64,000 nt of DNA from Lepidurus packardi (lineage: Eukaryota > Arthropoda > Branchiopoda > Notostraca > Triopsidae). This document shows, one piece after another, positions 9,970 through 21,932 of this stretch. Below the pieces are notes generated by a model. The model worked only from the letters and a program-made list of their open reading frames with translations, made no database searches and had not been told where the DNA came from. Numbering within the stretch: position 1 is the first letter of the stretch; each line of letters starts with the position of its first letter. The stretch is from contig JAKZAN010000003.1 in the NCBI GenBank assembly GCA_023053545.1, positions 1,763,501 to 1,827,500 of the forward strand. The letters are read 5' to 3'. Made by a program: the position numbers and the translations under genes.

Positions 9970-10642
9970 AGCAGCAGCTGAAAAACTTCGTGTCAAGACA
10001 CGAACACACCTCAGCGAAAACAAACTTTGAAGAATCCAGACAAACTTAACAAAAGTACAACGCAGAGAAGAACCCAGATGGCTGCAAAAAGGCTGCTGGT
10101 TCACTGCAAAGTTAGCTGCCCTGGGGGTACCTATTTGCCAAGAGAAACAAAAACTCTATGAAAACAATTATTGATATGTTATTACCAAATTTAGCAGCAG
10201 CTGAGAAACCTCGTGTCAAGACACGAACACTCTCAGCTAAAACAACCTTTGAAGAATCCAGACAAACTCAACGAAAGTAAAACGCAGAGAAGAATCCAGA
10301 TGGCTCCGAAAGGCTGCTGGTTCACTGCAAAGTTAGTTGCCCTGGGCGGTACCTATTTGCCAAGAGAAACAAAAACTCTATGAAAACAATTATTGATATC
10401 TTATTACCAAATTTATTAGCAGCTGAGAAACCTCGTGTCAAGACACGAACACTCCCAGCTAAAACAACCTTTGAAGAATCCAGACAAACTCAACAAAAGT
10501 ACAACGCAGAGAAGAACCCAGATGGCTGCAAAAAGGCTGCTGGTTCACTGCAAAGTTAGCTGCCCTGGGCGGTAGCCTACCTATTTGCCAAGAGAAACAA
10601 AAACTCTATGAAAACAATTATTGATATCTTATTACCAAATTA
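9970..10642 (+). repeat. Tandem repeat, three copies of about 222 bp
   Basis: The unit starts AGCAGCTGA(A/G)AAAC and ends TTGATAT(C/G)TTATTACCAAAT. Copy starts are near 9973, 10196 and 10418, giving periods of 223 and 222 bp. Copies are highly similar, so the array is young. Copy 1 reads partly like coding sequence (EEPRWLQKGCWFTAKLAALG) but contains stops. The family is not recognised. Confidence 0.85.
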
Positions 10643-11639
10643 AAGCTAGCATGCATTGTACGAATAATGTTTAAATAGAATTAAATTAAACAGTATTAAA
10701 TGGAAATCAAACCAATCTACCAATAAAAAATGGCAATGAAACTGGAAAGTACTGACGTTTTTCCACTATCGTGCTGAAAAATTCCACACAAAAGTGAACG
10801 CTTACCACGTGCAGTTTATTACGCCAATTTCAACGCGCCACTCTATTCCATTGTATGCTAGTAAGCTCTCCGTACGTTAAATAGAAAAGAAAGTAAAAAT
10901 ACATAAATCCTTCATTTTTCTAAACATTTCGTTCGTTTAGAAAAATCTAAACGTTGTCTAAACGTTGGAGTGTGGAGGCAACGGACAGCTTGTTATCGCT
11001 CTTAAAAATGGCAAGAACGGGCTTAAATGGCATACTTAGAGGTTAAACTTGGTACACTAATTAAGTCTATGTGAATGCGAGTATTCTCCACTTGTTTCTT
11101 ACCTCTAAAACTTCCAAAAAGTTCCACTTTTTAAGCCACTTATTCTGACAAAACACGCTAAACGCCAACAGGAGAGGCTTCCTTGGGGGCTGCCACCCAG
11201 CCACAGCTGCGTTCTAATAGCGTAATACGACCTGAGCGCCATTATGAGAGCTTTTGGGCATTAACGGTGCAAACAGAACTACAGTAGTTAGTTTTGAAAT
11301 ATTTCACTTTTCCTAACTCAGTTCTTCAATAATGACAATCAACTGTTTAATTTAACTGCGCTCTCTGAAATGGATGGGAATGGGAGGAGATTTTAGATGA
11401 AATGAAAAAATTTAATTGTAGAGAGCTAATTGAAATAACTCAATTAACTAACGATTAGCCAAGTAAGAAATAAACTGATTCCCAACTACACGTAAAAATG
11501 GTATTAGCAAAATTAAACAGCAACATTAAAATTAGCAACAGGTCTAACTCAGTACATTTCATTATGTACTGGTAATGAATCCTTAGCGATTCTAAATGAA
11601 TAATAAATTGATCAAAACGACGGATTACTTGCCTGTAGT
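10643..11639. other. No gene seen
   Basis: AT-rich sequence with only short random frames. A doubled CTAAACGTT motif occurs near 10945-10965. Confidence 0.5.
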
Positions 11640-12005
11640 GCGTCATAGGGGTGGCACGATTTCTTCCGAAACGTTGACTATATACTCGACTTGCTGATGT
11701 AAATTGTCGACTCGCAAAAAAATCCAATAAATAACTTTTTGGCCTTGGCAGCGGACACTCATTTATTTGCTAGCTTTTTTTACATTCTACTCCGTCAGTG
11801 TTTGATCTTTCGACGCAAACCGGTGTGTAAACCGTAAATCTACTAAATTGAGAGGAATTCAATTGTATTCTAATAATACCAAAACAAGCAAGTTCCTCAA
11901 GAAAACAACCAGTTAAACGTAGAATGTCTACACGCCGGGGCGTTTCTTGTTGGGTTGAGAAGTGCTACGCTTATGCCTGACTAGTGCTCCGCTATTTCCC
12001 GGTTC
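11640..12005 (-). repeat. Dispersed repeat, copy A
   Basis: The minus strand here matches two other places: 33365-33470 (part) and 56038-56392 (most). Shared landmarks are TTTTTTTGC(G/T)AG followed by TCGACAATTTAC, the run AACCGGTGTGTAAACCGTAAATCTAC, and GAGAAGTGCTACGC. The three copies are diverged and of unknown class. Confidence 0.75.
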
Positions 12006-12302
12006 ATCATTCACTTTTTGCTACGACCAATGTTTTTTGTATACAATGCGTGCGTGCGTGCGTGGAGCGAGTAAATCAAGTAAATTGCATAGAGTTCAAG
12101 TAACTCAAGTGCTTCAAAGGATTCCAAAGGAAAAACTATGCAAAATCAACACTAAATCTATTAGCACAACACAAAACGGTTGTTTTGAACGTCATGGGTA
12201 TTCTCCTGCTTGCCTTTGTCTTTTGTTTACTTAAAATTTACTTTCTTTAGATTCCAGTCGATTTATAAATACTAAATCCTAAGTAAGATTTGTAAAAAAC
12301 TT
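12006..12302. other. No gene seen; small GCGT microsatellite
   Basis: A GCGT/GTGC run occurs near 12048-12064. Short frames here show no domain. Confidence 0.45.
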
Positions 12303-12712
12303 TCTTAAATAGTTAGACCTACATTACTGTCGCGGTAGTTTTTGAAGTTTTGAACGTTCGATTCGAACGATTTTTATTTTGCTTCTAGCAGATTTGTTTG
12401 AAGTCAAAGAGATAAAACCTAGAGAGAAAAACATTCTTAAATAGTTAGACCTACATTACTGTCGCGTTAGTTTTTGAAGTTTTGAACGTTCGATTCGAAC
12501 AATTTTTACTTGGCTTCTAGCTCATTTGTTTAGAGTCAGAGAGAGAGAACACACAGATAAAAACTTTTTAAATAGTTCGGCCTACATTACTGTCGCGGTA
12601 GTTTTTGAAGTTTTGAACGTTCGATTCGAACGATTTTTATTTTGCTTCTAGCAGATTTGTTTACAGTCACAGAGAGAAAACACAAAGAGAAAAACTTTCT
12701 TAAATAGTTAAC
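12303..12712 (+). repeat. Tandem repeat, period about 132 bp, three copies plus a partial
   Basis: AAATAGTT anchors fall at 12307, 12439, 12570 and 12702. Each full unit holds CTACATTACTGTCGCG and a palindrome-like GAACGTTCGATTCGAAC. The GTTCGATTC part resembles a tRNA B box, but no tRNA fold or A box is present. Confidence 0.85.
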
Positions 12713-13699
12713 GCCCACTAACTCAAGATTTACCTAGAATATTATTGGATACAGTTTTGTCATTGGCTTATTCAAGTAGCACGGACAAGTTTAGTATAGG
12801 CGTTTCCTGTCATTTTAGTCTATGTTATTTTCATTGGATTAATATGTTGCATTTTAAAATGGATGGACAAAATTTTTAAGAAAGATTAAATTATACTATG
12901 ACCGAAGTGATTTTTGTCACATTTTTTAAAATCTAATTTCCATGGCCAAGTCTTTTATTGGTTAAAATTATTGTAAACAAATCATTTCAAATCAAATCAT
13001 TTCAACAAACCATTGCTGAATCTAATCATACCACTTATCGAGTACAACATGTTTTTTTTAAAATAAAAATTGTTTTGTGGTACATTCAATAAGGAATGAT
13101 AAATGAATTGCAAGCAGTGGAACAATGATGTAAAAACTATTTTGAGGATTGAACATAATAAGACGGCAAAAGCTATGAAATGAAAAAGGAAATCACTACA
13201 GGCGACTGTACAGAGCTAAAAGTATTAGAACTCATTACGTCTGGAATGGCAAGGTAAAGTGGATTACCTTCGCGATCGCGACAAATGCTATAATTGAAAT
13301 ATATACGTTTACTCAAACCAAAAATTATAAGTAAACCAATTCCATGAATATCGTATATTACTGCGTTAAAATACGTTGTTATTTTTTTAATTCACTGGGC
13401 ATATATCTCTATAAACCAACATTTTCAGAATTTAGCATGACGTCATCATCATAGCGGAAGATCTCAATGAAGTCAATTGTAAAAAGGCTGAAAATTGATC
13501 ATTGAACATAATTAATTAAATTAATTAATTAAATTTATTTCAATAATTTAATTGAATGAATGAATGAATTTTTGACAATTAACTGATCATATAAAACAGC
13601 TCGTATTAGGCGATAAAGATTATACCATTGTCACGATTGACTTATAGAATAGCCATTCTATGTTAAGCTACTTTCCTTATAACACGGGGCACAGTTAGC
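12713..13699. other. AT-rich, no gene seen
   Basis: It contains simple AATT/TTAA and GAAT runs (about 13510-13570). Nothing coding is recognisable before the LINE fragment. Confidence 0.5.
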
Positions 13700-14350
13700 C
13701 GGAGAGCTAGCCAAAGAAACGGTTAAATACTTGGGCTCATCTATACGATACTAAATAAAACTGGCAAAATGACACCAACTACCTCGCTTCGGAGTGCAAT
13801 TTTAACCAATAACAGATACGTCAAATAAGCTACATCTCGAAAAGCACATCATGCATGCAACTAAGAACTCTCTTCCTGGCCACGGTAATCTCAAAACTAC
13901 GATTTGGCTTTCCAGCCTGCAGCAACATTTTCAAGCCATCTTCGACCGTTGGGACAAATTTACAGAAAAGGACTCTCAACAATTACAGGCGCATGAAAAT
14001 CCACCCCTACGACAGCCATAGTAAGTCGAAACTGTCCTCTCCCCGCTAAATCTTTTATTGGAAAAAACGCTTTTCAGGAATTGTACGACCAGAAACGGGA
14101 ATAAATGGCCGACCCCTGCAGAACTGCCAAAAAGAGAAGAGCTGGAAGACATGCTACGAACGGGCCAGAAGTAACCTGGTAGACGATCAGGCTCACCCCC
14201 CACTAAACAAAAAAGAGGCCTACGAAAAAATTGAGACACATACCATGGACATTAACAAAAAACTGCCTTCAGGAACTTGGCGCTGGACCATTACACAAAT
14301 CGATTACAACGTTAAAACTGCCAAAACCTGTCATATCAACAAGAATTCAG
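13700..14350 (+). pseudogene. Decayed LINE ORF2 fragment (post-RT region)
   Basis: ETVKYLGS near 13720 and QLRTLFLATVISKLRFGFPA near 13857 match ETVRYLGL and QLRTLFQATVVSKMRYGYPA of the LINE ORF2 at 28999-29200. Frameshifts lie between them. The rest is too diverged to follow beyond about 14350. Confidence 0.7.
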
Positions 14351-14427
14351 TTACGCACAGGCCACAAACCATAACACATCCTACTTACGAAGAATCGAGA
14401 AAACAGACAACGATCGTGGTTGTCGTC

Positions 14428-14470
14428 GAGTCGTCTGGCAGACGACAACGAGTCGTCTGCCAGACGACTC
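14428..14470. repeat. Perfect 19-bp hairpin with 5-nt loop
   Basis: GAGTCGTCTGGCAGACGAC, loop AACGA, then GTCGTCTGCCAGACGACTC. Each arm is itself almost palindromic (GTCGTCTG/CAGACGAC). It could be a terminator-like hairpin, a protein-binding site or the tip of a non-autonomous element. Confidence 0.9.
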
Positions 14471-15557
14471 GCAGTCTGGCGCTCTGTGAACTGCTCTCAA
14501 GGTATGTTGGGCGCGAGATTCGAAGTTCTAGTGCCGATATGGCGGCTGAATCAGTAATAGATCGCGAGTTTGATTAGGGTGTTTTTTCCAATTGAAGAGC
14601 TTGAAGCTTCGCGCTGAAGTGTTTGTCTTAATTACTGATTAATGTGGCATAGCGAGTGTAAAACTTTATAGATTTATAGTCAAATGAAAGGAAAGTGAGT
14701 TCCTTACGAAGTTTATCTTTTTTTGCGAGGTCATTTAGAACGCTAGAGACGAAATCGCAGTGCGTTCACGTACAGGAATCAAAGCATCAGGATTATAAAG
14801 GTTAGTGTTTATATGGAGAAATTTTCCAGAAAGGTTAAGATTTATCCAAGTCACACTGACATGTATTAATACGAATGTAAGGATTAACAATTGTCCAGTC
14901 CACCCATCTTCGCGATTTGAACGCCGCTGTACTTGGGTCCTGATGACATCAACTACGCGTTCTGCGAGAGAAAGCTGTTCGTTGTTCTTAATATAATAAG
15001 AATTGTAAAAAAATCTCCACGGTTTTGCACAACACTCTACTTGAAATACAAGTTCTTTTACTAACTAACGTCCTGGCGTAATCTCATGTAGCCTTACACC
15101 TAATAATCTTCATGATAGACAAATCCCTAAAAAGTAAGCAGTGAAGTTGGCGTTAAAACGGCGAACTGTGGTCTTCTTTCGCGGATCGCGTAATCGATTC
15201 GCAAGCATTGCGGCGCTCAGAGCTGCGTTTTATTTGACGCGTTTTCTTAACAGAGTCCGACTCGCTGGCTTGAAGACGTTTTATTTGTCTGACGCGTCAT
15301 CTGTAGTGCTTTTTATTTGAGAGAGAAGCAGACGCGTCGGGTCTTGCCGGACGCGAATTATGGACGCGTCAGACGAGAACTGACGTCCTCGTTCAGCGAG
15401 TCCGTAGTGCGAGTCCTAGAAGTTGTTTATATTTTGCCGATTAACATGGAGCAAGTTGTAGTTAATGTAGACGAATTAATTTTCATTTCTGTGGCAAATG
15501 ACATTTTTAGTGCATTATTACCAAGTAAGAATTGTTACTATAATCATAAGAGTTACT
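14471..15557. other. GC-richer, promoter-like stretch without a clear gene
   Basis: CpG-containing ACGCGTC repeats cluster at 15235-15390, and a short clean frame starting MEQVVVNVDELIF at 15445 ends at a GT donor at 15525. It might be the first exon of an unknown gene. The downstream continuation meets a stop after the nearest acceptor, so no gene model can be supported. Confidence 0.3.
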
Positions 15558-16633
<1,076 letters not shown>

Positions 16634-16634
<1 letters not shown>

Positions 16635-16697
16635 CAAGCACAAGCAAGATATATATAGATATAGATATATATATATATATATCTTGTTTGTGCTTGT
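16634..16697. repeat. Small inverted repeat beside the TA tract
   Basis: ACAAGCACAAGCAAGAT and ATCTTGTTTGTGCTTGT are inverted copies with one mismatch, separated by a TA/GATA run. Confidence 0.8.
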
Positions 16698-16868
16698 CTC
16701 TTTTGTTCTAGAATTCTCGGAGCGAATATGAAGGGAAAGGCTTTTCAACTGGATTCACTGCGTGACTACCCAAGATTAGCTTCAGCTGGGTTATGGTGAG
16801 CGTGGTTCGGGTGCATTGTGGGGCCTGTGGAGGACCAGCAGGAAAGAGACGTTCTATATGGGTGTGGT

Positions 16869-17828
16869 CACAGTATAGAGGTTTACACAGTATGGTAACA
16901 GGGGTATCCTTCCAATGTTAAGGTTTTCTGACAAATCTCTCGGTCCCAAGAGGATGTGGGGGTAACAAGGAACATAGGAGGGATGGATTCACAGACTTGC
17001 CCATCCTACCCCAGAAGTGGGCATTCCAAATCTACTACAAAAAGGGTTCGAAAAGAGAACAAAACATTCACAAAACGGGAGACTGGTGACCTTTCTCTCG
17101 GGCACTCTAGGGAATTTTGGGCTGACGTAGGGTCCTATCGGCAACGCGCGCATTTGAAAGTGTTTTGGGAAAAATGCCTATGCTATTTTTTGGTAATAAG
17201 TCTTACATTAATCCCTTTCAAGTTCACATTGCTTGCTAACCCCTAACGAAATGCAAGTACTTCCTACTTCCGTGTTTTTGAATGTCATATAAATAGCGTC
17301 ATCACATCAACTCCTATCAATTGTTTTTGCGCTTCCATGCAGTTTGTTGCAAATTTCACATAGCTCACTTTCAATTTATTTTAAAGAAAATTTTCACCGT
17401 TTTCTTAACACAACTCTGTAGATTGTCTTTTTCAAGATGAAGTACAGTAAACAATTTTCATTAAGTCAGTCAAAAATGTATATTAATCCAGCAGTGTAAT
17501 GTAAGTGTAATATAAGTGAGTTTTTAGCAAAGCGAGATTTAGTGTCATATAATGTCTATATATGTCTATAATGTGTATACGTGTTGTGCTTTGACCTAGT
17601 TAATTCATCTTTTATTTTAAGCTCACATAGTTTAAAGCAATAGATTTAAATTACGGGCTTTGTAAACCGTCGTGACCTTTTTTGAACTGCACTGGGAGGT
17701 TTGCGAATGTACCCTTTCATTTTCTGGCCTTTTACCTGAATATTACTCTGGGGACCGAGAAGGTCGTCAGAAAACCTTAACATTGGAAGATACCCCTGTT
17801 ACCATAATGTGTAAACCTTTATACTGTG
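16869..17828. mobile_element. Possible non-autonomous DNA element with about 80-bp inverted ends
   Basis: Both ends read CACAGTATA(A/G)AGGTTTACACA and continue inward to CAATGTTAAGGTTTTCTGAC, in opposite orientation (16869-16950 and 17745-17828). The 960-bp interior has no coding capacity. Neighbouring bases do not show an obvious target duplication, so the class is open. The right end abuts the truncated pogo fragment. Confidence 0.5.
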
Positions 17829-17834
17829 ATCTTA

Positions 17835-18706
17835 ACCTCAAGAGGAGCCAGGCCGTGGTGCAGTTCAGAAGCTTGTTTAGTATAATCTGCCAACTGTTCT
17901 TCTTCATCCTGCGTAAAAATTTGCCGAGTATTGTAACGGGGTAAAAATCGACGGTTGTCGGCTTCTTGAACATCTTGCTGGTTGTTGTTAAGACTTCCTG
18001 CGTAGCGTTTGATTGTAGTACGTGGAATTCCTGTTTTTTTAGCTATAGTGTGCGCTTTTCCTCCATCTAAGTACTGACGTACTGCTTCTTTAATAAGCTC
18101 GGGAGGATGTTTTCCGTTTTCGGTTTTTCGGTGATAAACCCTCATTGTTCACTAAAAGAAACTTGGTATTACATAATTGCAGTGCACAGGTTTGTATAAC
18201 GTTTTTATGTCTGTTTGGTTCCAGAGTTGATATTCATGCTAATCTAGATTTGCTTTCGACCCGAGATCGAAACGAGACCAGCCGTGCTTGCCCGCCATGT
18301 CCGACCTGCCCCACTTTTTTCTGTCCGACCTGCCCCGACGACGGTCACTGAACAAAAATGGCGACATGTCAGTAACCAGCTACTTAAATGTACAAAAACT
18401 GGGCTTGTTTTGAAGGCAAAAGAGTCAGCTATCTCCATAAAAAAATTCTACTTAGATACTTACCAAACGTCACACATAGAAAGACAAAATGTCTGTTTTC
18501 AAAAGTTTGGAAAACTTACCGGAAAAAACAAAGAACGATAACTTTTAGTAGAAGTCGACGAGCACACCCGTTCTTTCTCAGTTGCTGTGTTTGTATGAAA
18601 CGAACGTCAAGTGAATTTAGTGGACTTTTGTTTCAAAAGATGGTTCAGATATCTAAAATTGTCCAACCTACCCCGTGTCCAAGGTGCCCCGGTCTCCCTT
18701 ACTTAG
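17835..18706 (-). pseudogene. Truncated pogo-type element: transposase N-terminal HTH
   Basis: From ATG at 18145 the minus strand encodes a psq-type helix-turn-helix (HTIAKKTGIPRTTIKRYAGS), then FTQDEEEQLADY and ELHHGLAPLEVK, the N-terminal DNA-binding region of pogo/Jerky-like transposases. The frame is cut off at about 17835, before the DDE domain. Upstream, 18700 back to 18240, G-rich on the minus strand (GGGGCACCTTGGACACGGGG), looks like the 5' end of such an element. Non-functional as it stands. Confidence 0.65.
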
Positions 18707-19087
18707 TTTGAGTACTGTACACTTGAATATCTAATAAAGCCCAAGGCAGTAGGCGCGAACCTACGCCAGTTTACCAATAGAAAAATGTAGAATTAAAAAA
18801 GTAACTGTTTCTCTTTACCATCTCGTCGATACTTTTCCGTAAGGATAGAATTTTGTTTTCGAGACCATTGTTAAGCTTGTTGACGTACTCAATGCTTGTC
18901 GGCCGCGCTTCCAAGCGCAAGGATTTGTGTATCTTCTTGGCCAAATATCGACGACAGCAACATTGAAGTAGTACTATGCCCCGCATAGTACTCAGAAAAC
19001 GGCGTCCCGCCAACCAGCCACGGATGTATCTTTGAATAATTATGGCCTATTTCACGAAATAATTTGTAATATTTTTTTCATTCAGGA
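18707..19087 (-). repeat. Right arm of the inverted duplication
   Basis: Reverse complement of 5174-5562, covering the myosin V IQ exon plus both intron flanks. Confidence 0.85.
18819..19046 (-). pseudogene. Second copy of the myosin V IQ exon
   Basis: The same 228-nt phase-0 exon as at 5213-5440, with intact splice sites and no stop. It differs at several residues (for example LAGRRFLSTM against LEGRRFLNTM, and QCCCRRYLAKK against QCCWRRYLDKK). No neighbouring myosin exon lies on this strand, so it is a displaced duplicate. Confidence 0.75.
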
Positions 19088-19288
19088 ATTTATCAATTTT
19101 AACTATTTTAGCGTATCAAAATTACTTTCGAGTGTTTATCCATGGCCAAACTTTGATATGCATTTTTTTGGGTGGAAAGGGCAGCTCGGGTTCCCCACAT
19201 AGCTGTCACACGTCTAAAGAAAATAACAAAAAATTAATTGATTTATTCCCGAACAAAATATTAAAAAAACAAACGAAAAAAGCAATTT

Positions 19289-19687
19289 TTAAAGGAAATT
19301 CATAATGACATGCAGCTGCGGCTTTGGCTTAGTGTTGACCGGGCCAAGACTTTTGAATTGAGCTTCTTTGAGTTTTATTCCTACATCATTCCTGGATGGT
19401 CGGCTCTCGAACGTTAAGAGGCTCCTCTTCGAATTTGTCTTGCGGTCCATGGTGGGAACGATGGGGTGGAGTTTGTTAACCGTCTCCTTTAGAGATTTAA
19501 TCTCTGATAGTAGCTTAGGGATGGCGTTGGTTTGCTTTTGGATTTGGTCTAATTTGGAGCTCATTTGGATGATTAGCTGATTTGATTCGAGAGCTGATTT
19601 GGTCTTATTTCGATAATTCCTCCCTCGGGAGGAGGACCCAGAAAACCTACGGTGAAGGGCGTACAAAAATAAAATGCAAAAATACAA
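19289..19687 (-). pseudogene. LINE ORF1 N-terminal/central fragment
   Basis: A coiled-coil stretch (LDQIQKQTNAIPKLLSEIKS) is followed by FKSLGPVNTKPKPQLHVI. The second part parallels PESLGPVKTVTYQPNLKVVI of the ORF1 at 26072-26782. The frame is open, but the zinc-knuckle part is missing and no ORF2 follows. Confidence 0.6.
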
Positions 19688-20184
19688 TAATTACAGAAAT
19701 TACAAGCTTTATGACTATGAAGGACAGAATTTGTGTATGACAATTCCGCGAAAGCAACGAAAGAAAAGGAAAATCTACAGCTTGGGTCACTTAAGGCATA
19801 AACAGATGAGGAAAGGCGCAAGTCATTTCAAATGTATGCAAAACAAAACCTTTCCGTGCTTCAGCACGGAACATTGCCGGCCCTGTTACTGGACAGTAAC
19901 ACTTTCGGTTGCGGCTTCCAGGAGGCAAAGCTTTGCGACAGGGCGAACGTATTCAATGTTTTGTCCTTACTAAGGCGGTCCGCGTGATGCCGTCCTTTCC
20001 TGGGAAGGTATCTAATACTCGTCCAATTGGCTATTTTCCGCGGGGAGAATTTGGGTTCACGATTAATGCAACGTCATCCTTTTTCAAATTTCGTCTCTTA
20101 GTAAACCATTTTCGTCTTTCGATGAGAAACGGGGCGTATTCACGACCCACGTTTTTGGAATCAGTTACAATTTTGAAGCCCGGC
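19688..20184. other. No gene seen
   Basis: It includes a small inverted repeat (CCGTGCTTCAGCACGG at 19854-19869). Part of it could be the 5' portion of the mitochondrial insertion, but I cannot recognise it. Confidence 0.35.
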
Positions 20185-20807
20185 TTAACTCGTGCCAGCC
20201 GCCGCGGTTATACGATGGGGTTAAATAAAATGGTTTGGTGGAATAAAGTAGAATTTATTTTTAAATAATTTTTTGATTATATATTTGGGGGTGAAATCTT
20301 TAAATATATATTGTAATGATTATAAAAAAATTACATCTTGTGAAATAAAGTTTTAGACTAGGATTAGATACCATATTATTCTTTATTATTGATGGCCTGA
20401 GTAGTAATGATATTTTCAAACCTACAGAATTTGGCGGTACTTGATTCTTACTAGAGGAACCTGCTCTTGCATCCATATTCCACGATTAAATTGACATATT
20501 TTTATTTTCAGTTTGTCTACCGCCGTTGTCAGATAATTTAAAAAAAAATAGTATCTAATTAGCTTATTGCTGTGACATCAGGTCAAGGCGCAGCCGATAA
20601 ATATGGGAGTAGTGGGTTACAATAAAGTTAAATTATTACGGATTAATGGCTATATAATTTTTATTAAGGTGGATTTAGTAGTAAGTTAAAAATAAAATGT
20701 TTCTATGAAATAAGCTCTGAAGTGTGGACACATCGCCCGTCGCACTCTCCTCTAAGGAGAGATAAGTCGTAACATAGTAGATGTACTGGAAAGTGCCTCT
20801 AGAAAGT
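20185..20807 (+). rRNA. Mitochondrial 12S rRNA, nuclear copy (NUMT), 5' end unclear
   Basis: Conserved small-subunit rRNA blocks occur in order: GTGCCAGCCGCCGCGGTTATAC, TAGGATTAGATACC, AATTTGGCGGTACT, GAGGAACCTGC, ACATCGCCCGTCGC and AGATAAGTCGTAACATAGTA. The decoding-site and 530-loop sequences look undamaged. It sits among nuclear transposons, so it is read as a recent mitochondrial insertion and not an expressed rRNA gene. The 5' limit is a guess. Confidence 0.85.
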
Positions 20808-20877
20808 CAGATTGTAGCTAAGTAGTTGAGCAATTCATTTACACTGAATCAATTTCGGGCAATTCAGAATAGTCTGA
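20808..20877 (+). tRNA. Mitochondrial tRNA-Val (UAC) in the NUMT
   Basis: 70 nt directly after 12S. The acceptor stem CAGATTG pairs with TAGTCTG allowing G-T pairs, and the anticodon arm ATTCA-TTTACAC-TGAAT gives UAC. The 12S to tRNA-Val to 16S order is the conserved metazoan arrangement. Confidence 0.8.
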
Positions 20878-21010
20878 AAATAAAATGATTGATTATTATA
20901 ATAAGAAAATAATTTTAATATTTTTTGATTAAGTAATTAGTTGTGAAAGGTTGAGTTGGCGACAGTAAAATAGTACTGAAAAGGAAATTCAATGAACAAA
21001 ACAATTACAT
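20878..21010 (+). rRNA. 5' start of mitochondrial 16S rRNA (NUMT)
   Basis: AT-rich sequence following tRNA-Val with the early 16S signature AAATAGTACTGAAAAGGAA. It stops within about 130 bp, where nuclear repeat sequence resumes. Confidence 0.6.
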
Positions 21011-21129
21011 TTTAACAAAGTCTCACTGAACAAATAAAAAAATCCTACTGAACCTCCTCGGAACAAAGATGGCCAATCAAAGGAGCAAGCTAAGCTTCAA
21101 AAAATCATCGCAAACGAGCGGACCAGCTC

Positions 21130-21360
21130 ACCGTACTTCTATACAGAGTTCCATCTGAAGCCCATAACAGCCTGTGACCAAGCAAAATATTAATTTAAAG
21201 ACTAGTTCGTTCAAATTAAAATACTTTACTTCCAGTGGTGAACGCCAAGGTAGCAACTGTTGAATTCGATTGCAGCTCACAAGAATCTTGGTTTTCTTCT
21301 AATGGACGGAATTTAACGACATAAAGGCACATACGTCATTGAAGAGAATATTGAGTTATA
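21130..21360 (+). repeat. Diverged direct repeat flanking the hAT-2 element, copy 1
   Basis: Shares with 23570-23790 the landmarks ATCTGAAGCC, CTAGTTC(A/G)TTCAAAT, CTCACAAGAATCTTGG and GGACGGA(A/G)TTTA. A related segment also repeats at 23410-23560 and 23870-24060, so this is a small local cluster of an unidentified repeat. Confidence 0.6.
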
Positions 21361-21932
21361 ACGCAGGAGATCCAATTGATAGCCTGTTTCAGGGCTGTCC
21401 AACTGGCGGCCCGCGGGCCGCATCCGGCCCGCGAGAGGCCTTTATCCGGCCCGCGACCACTTTGACAAAAGTATTTGGAAATTTACACTGTCAAATATAT
21501 TAGGTAAACACTTTTCCCAAAAGTGTAGTGAAGGAATAAAATAACTTCGCGTAATCGCAGAAAACTTGAAAAGTCGAAAGCTTGAATTCAGTATATGGAC
21601 AGTATGACAAGAACGGAAAGGAACAGCTTGTCTGTGAGACCACAAAAATTGAAACAGGGGAATTCCCCAGTCCTACCCTCAGTCCTTCCCCAGAAGAACC
21701 TCGATGTTTCAAAAACCGAAAAGCAAACAAAACCCTTATCCAACTTTCTCCAAGTCACCCTCGTAAGTTGTATCGAGTTGGGGAACTTGAGTCGCTGCAA
21801 AATGCGCTGACTTCTGTTGGCGAAGGGATAAAACTGTATCTAAAAGTCATTCTGCAAGCGTTTTGACATGGTCGTTAGTGTTTACAAGCGTTCCCATAGT
21901 TTTCTTCGCTTTTCCTTTAAATTTGTGCTAAA

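Noticed and set aside
12303..12712. Possible tRNA genes from GTTCGATTC B-box-like motifs
   Set aside because: No A box, acceptor stem or cloverleaf can be built around them; the motif is simply part of a tandem satellite unit.
20185..20807. Nuclear cytoplasmic rRNA gene
   Set aside because: The length, AT-richness and adjoining tRNA-Val match mitochondrial 12S, not nuclear 18S.
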